NCBI GenBank assembly: GCA_004212135.1
Contig: RXIE01000048.1
Location: forward strand, 1 to 6,685
Direction of reading: 5' to 3'
From: Candidatus Methanophagales archaeon ANME-1-THS
Lineage (GTDB): Archaea > Halobacteriota > Syntropharchaeia > Alkanophagales > Methanospirareceae
DNA length: 6,685 nt
The notes under the pieces are model-generated. The model did not search any database, was not told where the DNA came from, and worked only from the letters and a program-made list of their open reading frames with translations. Each line of letters opens with the position of its first letter. The stretch's first letter is position 1. Positions 1 through 4,997 of this stretch are shown here, piece after piece. A program made the position numbers and the translations under genes.

Positions 1-687
1 CTGAATCTTTTGTTGATACTTTATCATCAATTATGGATAAATCAAAAAGTAGAGTCGAGAAAAATTTTTGAGGCATTAAAGAATTTAGAACGATCAAAAG
101 CTGTAACAGCTACCAGAGTTGCCGTTATATGCTTTGATTGTTATTCTACCTCCACGAAAGAAGAGGTAAGTAGATGTAGTAACTGTGGTGGTAAGGATTT
201 ATTGGAAATTTTTGAGCTATCTATTGCTGACTCGGCAAAAAGTGTTTTAAAAAATGGACAGTATTTAGAGGTTTATGTAAAAGAATGCATGGATAAAAGT
301 GGTATAGAACCTATCGGCTGGAATAGTGAAGGTGATGGGAAAAAAGTCTACACGAGTATAAAATATCAAGTTGAGGGAGAACCAATAGATATCGATGTGC
401 TTGGTATTTCACAACCAATAGCTGTTTTGCTCTGTGAAGCAAAAACATCTGAAAAGATTACAATGAACGAAATACGACGAGTCGAAGATCTATTCGGCAG
501 ATTAATTAAGAAGATAAATGATTTAACTGGTAAAAGGATCCAGTGTTTGAAGTTGTTCATAATTACAGGAGAATTTGATAGAAATATATCAGCAGGAGCC
601 TATAAAAGGAAGGGGTGGGAGTTAATAGATAAAAACAGAATACCAACTTTAGCTGAAGAATTTAGGAGGATTCAAACTGAAATCTAA
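1..687 (+). CDS. Zinc-ribbon / PD-(D/E)xK nuclease-like protein, 5'-truncated
   Basis: The frame is open from the window edge, so the N-terminus is probably missing. A TTG at 10 is the first possible start inside the window (225 residues, used for numbering) but has no visible ribosome site. Residues 41-59 carry two cysteine pairs, CFDC and CSNC, that fit a zinc ribbon. Further on, IDIDVLG (Asp127, Asp129), a hydrophobic strand, then CEAKTS (Glu143, Lys145) fit the D...ExK core of restriction-endonuclease-like nucleases; Glu124 could be the helix acidic residue. The segment before the ribbon may be a winged helix, but this is weak. The inferred role is a DNA-cleaving enzyme of a defence or mobile system, acting in the cytoplasm. 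The gene is AT-rich (17 G/C in the first 60 bases), unlike purB downstream, which suggests transfer. I do not recognise the exact family. The fold call is moderately sure; the role is not. Confidence 0.65.
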   Translation: MNLLLILYHQLWINQKVESRKIFEALKNLERSKAVTATRVAVICFDCYSTSTKEEVSRCSNCGGKDLLEIFELSIADSAKSVLKNGQYLEVYVKECMDKSGIEPIGWNSEGDGKKVYTSIKYQVEGEPIDIDVLGISQPIAVLLCEAKTSEKITMNEIRRVEDLFGRLIKKINDLTGKRIQCLKLFIITGEFDRNISAGAYKRKGWELIDKNRIPTLAEEFRRIQTEI

Positions 688-746
688 ATTGAAATCGATT
701 AGCCAACACGTTGATGTGCGACACGAAAAAAAAGAAGGTGAAGAAT

Positions 747-1011
747 ATGATTACTTTTGATTCGTTAATAAAGGCGATACGGGAAATAGATAAATATGAA
801 AAGAAGCATTAACGAAATCGAAAGCATGCTGAGGAATGTAAAAGAGCATTAAACCAACGTTTATGGCGCTAGATAATAAAAATGGTTTGGTTCAGCAAAG
901 GAGTTTGATAAAATAGAAGAAGGTAAATACAGTGCGGTAGTATATAGAGAATTAAGTGAAGAGGATGGTGCTCGTATGACACGTGACACAAGAGCAAAAG
1001 AAAAACCTTGA
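747..1011 (+). pseudogene. Decayed gene remnant with faint ParB-like C-terminal segment
   Basis: A strong ribosome site, GGTGA at 737-741, sits five bases before an ATG at 747. That frame (MITFDSLIKAIREIDKYEKK...) stops after 21 codons at 812. The overlapping frame from 796 to 1011 reads on as KRSINEIESMLRNVKEH, is broken by TAA at 850, 874 and 877, then continues from 880 as KWFGSAKEFDKIEEGKYS and AVVYRELSEEDGARMTRD to a TGA at 1009. One frameshift plus three stops in an otherwise protein-like stretch points to a gene in decay. The piece VVYRELSEEDGARM resembles the part of ParB-type domains that precedes the ENLQR motif, but that motif is absent, so the family call is only a guess. Composition is AT-rich like the gene upstream. 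The alternative is two or three unrelated micro-ORFs; an in-frame ATG at 714 would lengthen the first to 32 codons. Confidence 0.45.
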
Positions 1012-1017
1012 AGTTAG

Positions 1018-1025
1018 TATATAAA
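1018..1025 (+). promoter_or_regulatory. TATA-like box before purB
   Basis: TATATAAA lies about 20 bases upstream of the purB ATG. Archaeal TATA boxes usually centre about 26 bases before the transcript start, so this one would start transcription at or just inside the codon region. It would therefore suit only a leaderless mRNA, and the spacing is a little short. No good ribosome site is visible before the ATG, which is consistent with leaderless expression. The AT-rich surroundings make chance likely. Confidence 0.3.
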
Positions 1026-1040
1026 TGGTTAGTATGAAAA

Positions 1041-2417
1041 ATGACCGAAGAAATAGACTTCTCTGCGTTCTCTCCGACGGATTATCGGTATGCGGTGCCC
1101 GAATTGCGGGAGTATCTCTCTGAAGAAGCATATGTGAAGTATAAAGCGAAGGTCGAAGCGGCTCTTGCACAGGTATTCGCGAACCGGGGCATGATAAAGA
1201 AAGAGGTCTGCGATGAGATCATAGCCGCAACCTCGCGCATAACCGCTGAAGAGGTGTATGAAGAAGAGCGGAAGACCAAGCATGACATTCGCGCGCTCGT
1301 TAAGGTGATCCAGAGTAAAGTGAGCGATGAGGCAAGACCATTTGTGCATCTCAGTGCGACCTCGTATGATGTCGTGGATACCGCCAATGCGCTCAGGTAT
1401 AAAGATGCGGTGCTGAACGTAATTATTCCAGACATGCTCGATCTGGAGCGGACGTGGATACGGCTCGCACGACGGGAGAAAGATACCGTACAAATAGGTC
1501 GGACACATGGACAACATGCCGAGCCGATCACCTTCGGGTTCGCTCTTGCACACTATGTGAACCGGTGGGGTTCGCAGATCGTGAAACTGAGAGAAGTGAC
1601 TGAAAAGCTCGTCGGTAAATTCTCAGGTGCGGTCGGTGCGTATAATGCCACGTCCCTACTCATTGATAATCCCGAGGACTTTGAACGCGAGGTACTTGCT
1701 CTGCTTAACCTCAAACCGGCAGCGATCTCCACGCAGATCGTCCCGCCCGAACCGATGTCTGATTTCCTTCATGTGGTAATCAGCAGCTTCTCGGTCCTGG
1801 CGAATTTCTGCGATGATATGCGGCATCTCCAGAGGAGCGAGATCGGCGAGGTGATGGAACGAGTGGAAGCGGATCAGGTCGGCTCATCAACAATGCCACA
1901 CAAACGGAACCCGATCGGCTTTGAGAGCGTGAAGAGCCTCTGGAAGAAGTTCATGCCGCAGGTCATCACGATGCATCTCGACCAGATCTCCGAGCATCAA
2001 CGCGATCTCACCAATTCGGCATCGCAGCGGTATATACAGGAGTTGTTAGTCGTATTTGATCACTGCGTGAGAGCGCTCAGAAGAATCTCGGAGCGGTTAG
2101 AGGTGGATAGGGCGCGAATGCAGGCTAATTTTCTGAAGGCACGGGAGACCATAATTGCAGAACCGCTATACATTCTGCTCTCTCGTTACGGACATCCCGA
2201 TGCACACGAATATGTGAGAAGGAAAAGTTTCCAGGCGTACAGTGAGAACAAGCCACTGAAGGAGCTCGTCGTGCAAGATGCCGAAATTCAGCCCTATGTG
2301 CAACGATTCACGAAGGAGCAGACGGAGATGGTCTTCAATGCCGAGCGGTATATCGGGAGAGCAGCGGAGAAGACGGAGAAGGTTGCGAGATATTGGGATG
2401 ACGTTTTAGAGCTGTAA
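1041..2417 (+). CDS. purB: Adenylosuccinate lyase
   Basis: This enzyme of the fumarase/aspartase superfamily acts twice in purine synthesis. It releases fumarate from SAICAR to give AICAR, and from adenylosuccinate to give AMP; it is a cytoplasmic tetramer in the family. The 458-residue protein is full length. The superfamily signature SSTMPHKRNP is at 282-291, with the catalytic serine of the mobile loop at 282/283. KHDIRALV supplies His81, and GRTHGQHAEP supplies the other active-site histidine, His156. HLSATSYDVVDTA (about 103-115) is the substrate-binding segment, with Tyr109 where many bacterial enzymes have Ser or Thr. RDLTNSASQR (321-330) is the third conserved region. The ATG at 1041 is chosen because an in-frame TGA lies at 1035-1037 and SPTDYRYAVPELR aligns with the usual N-terminus. 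The gene stands alone on this strand, with GC near 50%, against the AT-rich left flank. Confidence 0.96.
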   Translation: MTEEIDFSAFSPTDYRYAVPELREYLSEEAYVKYKAKVEAALAQVFANRGMIKKEVCDEIIAATSRITAEEVYEEERKTKHDIRALVKVIQSKVSDEARPFVHLSATSYDVVDTANALRYKDAVLNVIIPDMLDLERTWIRLARREKDTVQIGRTHGQHAEPITFGFALAHYVNRWGSQIVKLREVTEKLVGKFSGAVGAYNATSLLIDNPEDFEREVLALLNLKPAAISTQIVPPEPMSDFLHVVISSFSVLANFCDDMRHLQRSEIGEVMERVEADQVGSSTMPHKRNPIGFESVKSLWKKFMPQVITMHLDQISEHQRDLTNSASQRYIQELLVVFDHCVRALRRISERLEVDRARMQANFLKARETIIAEPLYILLSRYGHPDAHEYVRRKSFQAYSENKPLKELVVQDAEIQPYVQRFTKEQTEMVFNAERYIGRAAEKTEKVARYWDDVLEL

Positions 2418-2447
2418 AAGCAGCTTCAGGAAAGAGTAAAGAGCAGG

Positions 2448-2462
2448 AAAAAGAACCAAAAA
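2448..2462 (-). terminator. T-tracts ending the protease operon
   Basis: Read on the - strand, this stretch has two runs of five T (complement of 2458-2462 and 2448-2452) about 100 bases beyond the stop of the 83-residue gene. It lies next to the + strand T-tract of purB, so the 140-base convergent gap seems to stop transcription from both sides. Confidence 0.4.
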
Positions 2463-2468
2463 CGAGTA

Positions 2469-2483
2469 TTTAGTTTTTATTTC
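2469..2483 (+). terminator. T-tract terminator after purB
   Basis: About 50 bases past the purB stop the + strand runs ATTTAGTTTTTATTTCT, with a five-T core at 2474-2478 and further T-rich sequence to about 2512. Archaeal RNA polymerase terminates at such U-rich stretches without needing a hairpin, and no strong stem precedes it. It lies between two convergent genes, where a stop is expected. Confidence 0.5.
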
Positions 2484-2557
2484 TCAGTTTGTGTTTACAG
2501 TTTTGTGGGGATAGGGGATATGATGTTGTGCATCACATAGATCGGTTATGACCCCAT

Positions 2558-2809
2558 TCACAGCGCTCGAATCTCACCTGACTCCACAACGTCTATTGGG
2601 ATCCCCTCGATGTTCTTCGGGATGATATCTTGTTTTCTCAATTTCCCCTCCGGTTTCTTCTCTCGCACATAGCAGATAATGCTCAGCTCGTCAGTCTTTT
2701 TGCCACCGACGTGCTTGTAGCCGATTGCGCACCCTACCACGCCCGCCTTCCCCATGAGCTCTGCCTCGTGCCGCTCCTTTACCCTTCTCACTTCCTCGAT
2801 TGTAGCCAT
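2558..2809 (-). CDS. Stand-alone homologue of the neighbouring protease's N-terminal domain
   Basis: This 83-residue protein matches residues 1-79 of the serine protease encoded just upstream. From the VVG...GYK core onward they align without gaps, 30 identities in 58 positions by eye, including GKKTDELSII and the closing RAL. It ends exactly where the protease goes on into its catalytic domain, and no remnant of a protease domain follows the stop. The ATG lies 9 bases after the protease TAA, and that gap (GGGTGCTCA) supplies the ribosome site, so the two are probably translated together. There is no signal peptide or membrane segment. The domain seems to be a feature of Nal1-like proteases, but I know of no assigned function for it alone. 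A propeptide-like chaperone, inhibitor or decoy of the protease is my inference. A truncated tandem duplicate is the alternative. Confidence 0.85.
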   Translation of the reverse strand: MATIEEVRRVKERHEAELMGKAGVVGCAIGYKHVGGKKTDELSIICYVREKKPEGKLRKQDIIPKNIEGIPIDVVESGEIRAL

Positions 2810-2818
2810 TGAGCACCC
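2810..2818 (-). promoter_or_regulatory. Ribosome site in the 9-base protease/partner gap
   Basis: On the - strand the protease TAA is followed directly by GGGTGCTCA and then the ATG of the 83-residue gene. GGGTG is a fair Shine-Dalgarno match four bases before the ATG. Stop, ribosome site and start packed together suggest translational coupling. Confidence 0.55.
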
Positions 2819-3829
2819 TTATTCTGTTACTAATTCCGCATCGAGTTGCGCCAGATAGTTCTGTATATGATTCGCTATCGTAATTTCCTCACTGCCCGCA
2901 AAGAGCTTGCCCACAGCATAGCCATCCATGTCGAGAACCAAACTCCCCGAGTCGCCCCCCGCGCTGAATCCCGGCTTACTTATAACTATTTGATCTTTGA
3001 AATAGGCAAATTTCGTGGTGCCGTATGATATAGGCCCTATAGTGGCATCAATACCAGTTATTGGTCCATCAACAGTATGGCAACTCGTCCTCCCCGATTT
3101 CTGCACATGCATCTCGATTTGAGCTTGTCTGACCCCCTTGGGGAGTCCTATATCCACTATTCCCACCGAAACGTCCTTTTCCGCAACTTCAATCATGGCT
3201 GCATCCACGAGGTTATACTCCGGATATTCGATCACGGGTCTCAGCCTCGTCCTTCTCCCGAAGAGCCCTGCGGGGATATTGTAGAGCCCGCTCCAAAATC
3301 TGGCGGCTGGGCAGGTACTTGGCTCGCCGAAAAATGCTATGGGCACGAATCGTAAGAGATATCCCAGTATGTCGCTTTGAGTTGTGCCGCCATCATAGGG
3401 TCCGGGCTGGAGATACAGATCGCCTACCACGGCATTATTAGAGTTCGCCCCGACATGATTGTTCGTGCCTATACAGATCTTACCGCTCTTCTTGTCTCTG
3501 AGGAGCTCCCCGTTCGTGCCTGCAGTTATCAGGTAATGTCCTCCGGATGTCCCCATGGGGCATGGTCTATGCCTGGCCTTCTTATCTATTTGGAGCGCCC
3601 TGAGTTTCCCCACGGGTATGACATCGGTTGTAACGCCCTTTATTGTCGTGGGTATCAGGTCTTTCTTCTTCAGTTCCTCTTTGGGGATCTTCTTCTCCAC
3701 CAAGGAAATTATGCTCAGCTCGTCGGTCTTCTTTCCTTCCTTGATCTTATAGCCCGTCATCACCCCGACCACATTCGCCTTCTGCAATAACTCGTGCTCA
3801 TACACCCTCTTTACTTCTGCTAGTTTCAT
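2819..3829 (-). CDS. Nal1-like trypsin-fold serine protease
   Basis: The 336-residue protein has two parts. Residues 1-79 form the charged N-terminal domain (VVG..TGYK, GKKTDELSII, DLIP, RAL) repeated as a separate protein downstream. Residues from about 95 form a chymotrypsin-fold (PA clan, S1-like) protease: GHYLITAGTNG opens the barrel, GTNNHV gives His125, NLVDAAMIEV gives Asp209, and FSAGGDSGSLV gives the nucleophile Ser294 with its GDSGS oxyanion loop. The triad is complete, so the enzyme should be active. Between His and Asp is a long insertion (about 140-205) with PGPYDGG and a RRTRLRP stretch, as in Nal1-type proteins. No signal peptide or membrane helix is seen, so it is probably cytoplasmic. 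Four cysteines (89, 119, 173, 250) are present. The substrate is unknown. It is first gene of a two-gene operon. Fold and triad are secure; the family name rests on my memory of the N-terminal pattern. Confidence 0.85.
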   Translation of the reverse strand: MKLAEVKRVYEHELLQKANVVGVMTGYKIKEGKKTDELSIISLVEKKIPKEELKKKDLIPTTIKGVTTDVIPVGKLRALQIDKKARHRPCPMGTSGGHYLITAGTNGELLRDKKSGKICIGTNNHVGANSNNAVVGDLYLQPGPYDGGTTQSDILGYLLRFVPIAFFGEPSTCPAARFWSGLYNIPAGLFGRRTRLRPVIEYPEYNLVDAAMIEVAEKDVSVGIVDIGLPKGVRQAQIEMHVQKSGRTSCHTVDGPITGIDATIGPISYGTTKFAYFKDQIVISKPGFSAGGDSGSLVLDMDGYAVGKLFAGSEEITIANHIQNYLAQLDAELVTE

Positions 3830-3888
3830 AGTGTTCGTCTCTTTTCAGCTTCCCCTTATCTTTCTTGAGGGGATGATACCAGTTCGAG

Positions 3889-3910
3889 TACCTCATTATA
3901 CCTCATGAGG
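3889..3910. repeat. Operator-like direct repeat and palindrome at the protease operon start
   Basis: TACCTCAT occurs twice, at 3889-3896 and 3899-3906, spaced ten bases apart (one helical turn). The second copy forms part of a perfect 10-base palindrome, CCTCATGAGG, at 3901-3910. The block lies just downstream of the TATA box at 3911-3920, where the transcript should begin, which is a typical site for an archaeal repressor. No regulator gene is seen in the window. Confidence 0.4.
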
Positions 3911-3920
3911 ACTTAAATGC
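3911..3920 (-). promoter_or_regulatory. TATA box of the protease operon
   Basis: On the - strand this reads GCATTTAAGT, preceded by an A/G-rich stretch that could serve as a BRE. The expected start about 25 bases downstream (near 3888) leaves a leader of about 60 bases before the protease ATG. This is the best TATA match between 3830 and 3950, and it is correctly oriented. Confidence 0.5.
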
Positions 3921-3976
3921 TTTGCGCTCAAACAACTTTTTTCTCGCCCGGAAGCCTTTAAGAACCGCTAAGAGTC

Positions 3977-4129
3977 TCATGCTTCCGTTCTGAATGTGCC
4001 CCGGTAAGGGTTGAAATAATCAGAGACACACGAGCCAGCAAGCTCATCCACACGCGTACCCAGGCATTGAAGGTCAGCGTCAGAGACAGAAATGAGTCCC
4101 GAAACCCGGTTTCCTTTCGTTCGGATCAC
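3977..4129 (-). CDS. Doubtful 50-codon open frame
   Basis: A GTG at 4129 opens 50 codons on the - strand, ending at TGA 3977. The frame itself is open for about 60 codons, back to a TAA. The product contains DADLQCLGTRVDELAG and SDYFNPYRGTFRTEA, which read like a folded protein, with two cysteines (22 and 34). I do not recognise it. The start is weak: AAGGGA lies 15 bases upstream, better placed for a CTG codon. A 60-codon open frame can occur by chance. The + strand of the same stretch shows no better frame, so the region may instead be a decayed gene or a non-coding RNA. Confidence 0.25.
   Translation of the reverse strand: MIRTKGNRVSGLISVSDADLQCLGTRVDELAGSCVSDYFNPYRGTFRTEA
4020..4090. repeat. 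Short direct repeat, 60 bases apart
   Basis: TCAGAGACA occurs at 4020-4028 and again at 4080-4088, both followed by an A-containing tail (CA and GA). GAAACCCGGTTTC at 4101-4113 is a near-perfect palindrome close by. With only two copies and no spacer pattern this is not a CRISPR array. The stretch 4130-4227 holds no feature I can support apart from a weak four-base stem at 4178-4194. Confidence 0.3.
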
Positions 4130-4227
4130 AGAGATCAGTGTTGGTCCCTTCGCCTTCTCTTATTCGTCTTAATTAATCCGCCAATATTTCGCGGTTGGAC
4201 AGCTCCAAAAACATTTATGCCTTGGGA

Positions 4228-4320
4228 TTAGAGATACCCGATCAGCTTGAAGAGCAAGACTATCAGCCACACGACTATAACAGCTAAAACAGCTCCTACT
4301 ATCTCTTTTCTTGCCTGCAT
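4228..4320 (-). CDS. Small single-pass membrane peptide, 30 residues
   Basis: The peptide begins MQARKE, then a strongly hydrophobic run at residues 7-24 (IVGAVLAVIVVWLIVLLF), then KLIGYL and TAA. Positive residues before the helix predict the N-terminus inside the cell. AAGGA sits eight bases before the ATG, a well-placed ribosome site lying inside the end of the upstream 55-codon frame. The ATG is one base after that frame's stop (TAAGATG), which suggests translational coupling. I do not recognise the family. Possible roles include a small subunit of a membrane complex, a regulatory micro-protein or a type I-like toxic peptide; the sequence does not choose among them. Hydrophobic micro-ORFs can be chance products, but the start context argues for a real gene. 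Confidence 0.5.
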   Translation of the reverse strand: MQARKEIVGAVLAVIVVWLIVLLFKLIGYL

Positions 4321-4321
4321 C

Positions 4322-4489
4322 TTACCGTTCCTTATCCTGTGAATCAAAACGAGAACATGCCAATCCAAATCGCTCTCCCGGTGCCAAAATCGCCATGAAG
4401 AACGCTAATTTGTCCCATTTGAACGTCTGCCTCCGCGTATCCACGTGCTCATTAACGCTTCCATCACGCGAGAATTGGAGAGGTCCCAT
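4322..4489 (-). CDS. Small hypothetical protein, 55 residues, upstream of membrane peptide
   Basis: The ATG at 4489 opens 55 codons. The product is charged and soluble-looking: MGPLQFSRDGSVNEHVDTRR, then FKWDKLAFFMAILAPGERFG with one short hydrophobic patch (about 28-36), then a charged tail ending DKER. It has one cysteine (45) and no motif I recognise. A TATA-like box lies 65-72 bases upstream on the same strand. The next gene starts one base after its stop, with its ribosome site inside this reading frame. A GTG four codons earlier (4501) is an alternative start. The + strand is also open across this stretch for 65 codons, from a TTG without a good ribosome site, so strand choice rests on the tight stop/start junction and the promoter. 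Confidence 0.38.
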   Translation of the reverse strand: MGPLQFSRDGSVNEHVDTRRQTFKWDKLAFFMAILAPGERFGLACSRFDSQDKER

Positions 4490-4496
4490 GTTTCTG

Positions 4497-4513
4497 CTCA
4501 CTGCCTAAGTGAG
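4497..4513 (-). promoter_or_regulatory. Hairpin just before the 55-codon gene
   Basis: CTCACT and AGTGAG form a six-base-pair stem with a five-base loop. It ends seven bases before the ATG at 4489 and includes GTGAG, the only ribosome-site-like bases there. A competing stem (TGCCT/AGGCA, 4502-4516) overlaps it. The pair could gate translation, but both stems are short. Confidence 0.25.
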
Positions 4514-4553
4514 GCACTATTGCTCAGGTTAAGTAACTTGTGGTAGTAACACG

Positions 4554-4561
4554 CTTAAAAA
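4554..4561 (-). promoter_or_regulatory. TATA box for the mini-operon
   Basis: On the - strand the sequence reads AAGGTTTTTAAGCG. A start about 25 bases further on, near 4530, would give a leader of about 40 bases before the ATG at 4489. A second, similar element (GGTATTTTTAAGTCG, around 4572-4586) lies upstream. The AT-rich setting lowers certainty. Confidence 0.4.
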
Positions 4562-4649
4562 CCTTGGTATCGACTTAAAAATACCGCTTAATATTTCCCA
4601 TTTAGTTTTAAAAACAGCATGCGTGAGACCATTAACTATGCGCATTCTG

Positions 4650-4655
4650 AAAAAA
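4650..4655 (-). terminator. T6 tract after the DUF131 gene
   Basis: Six consecutive T on the - strand (ATTTTTTC) lie about 40 bases past the DUF131 stop codon. This fits an archaeal U-tract terminator separating that operon from the mini-operon downstream. Confidence 0.45.
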
Positions 4656-4695
4656 TGTTCAATAAGATTCCCTGCCTGAGTGGACGTAAAGTAGG

Positions 4696-4965
4696 TTAGA
4701 CCCGCCCCAGGGGCAGGATAATGAGAAGCGCCGCGATTACCATCACCACGATCGCTAAGATCATTACGATCTTTAAGGCGCCAATGTCCGTGCCAAAGAT
4801 AAGGGGGATCGGCCCGATCATAATAATACCGCCGCCTCTCAGACCACCCTCTTGCTTTTCCACGCCCCCGGTCCTCCAGGCTTGGTACACCATGCTGAAT
4901 ATCCCCGCCATGATGACCAGAATTCCTATAAACACGAGCAAGAACCCAACCGTAATGAGCTTCAT
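4696..4965 (-). CDS. TIGR00304/DUF131-family membrane protein
   Basis: This 89-residue protein has two membrane segments, at about 4-27 and 65-86, joined by a soluble loop. The loop carries the hallmark glycine-rich motif GGGIIMIGPIPLIFGTD (about 44-60) of the archaeal TIGR00304 (DUF131) family, and the length is normal for it. The function is unknown. A ribosome site, GAGGA, lies about ten bases before the ATG. The gene follows the FAD dehydrogenase on the same strand after 32 bases and probably shares its transcript, with a T6 tract closing the unit. The family call rests on the GPIP(L/I)xFG pattern and is fairly sure. Confidence 0.85.
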   Translation of the reverse strand: MKLITVGFLLVFIGILVIMAGIFSMVYQAWRTGGVEKQEGGLRGGGIIMIGPIPLIFGTDIGALKIVMILAIVVMVIAALLIILPLGRV

Positions 4966-4997
4966 GGGCTTCTGGTCCTCTTTTTACCCTGTACCGC

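Noticed and set aside
2521..2535. TGATG/CATCA hairpin in the convergent gap
   Set aside because: It has only five pairs and no T-tract directly after it on either strand. Termination is better explained by the U-tracts at 2448-2483.
3377..3790. 137-codon + strand frame opposite the protease
   Set aside because: It is antisense to a protease with an intact catalytic triad; no motifs and no ribosome site.
4020..4055. Possible C/D box RNA on the - strand (GATGAGC ... CTGA)
   Set aside because: Box C does not match RUGAUGA, the boxes are only about 24 bases apart, and no C'/D' pair is present.
4020..4088. CRISPR-like spacing of TCAGAGACA
   Set aside because: Only two nine-base copies occur, with no third unit and no cas gene in the window.
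4311..4508. 65-codon + strand frame from TTG opposite the two micro-genes
   Set aside because: It has no ribosome site at the TTG and is serine/leucine/arginine-rich, as expected of an antisense shadow. The - strand pair has a better start context. It remains the main alternative reading.
4529..4645. 38-codon ATG frame on the - strand (MRIVNGLTHAVFKTKWEI...)
   Set aside because: It covers the TATA-like elements proposed for the mini-operon, follows directly after a T6 tract, and has no ribosome site. Composition looks like translated intergenic DNA.
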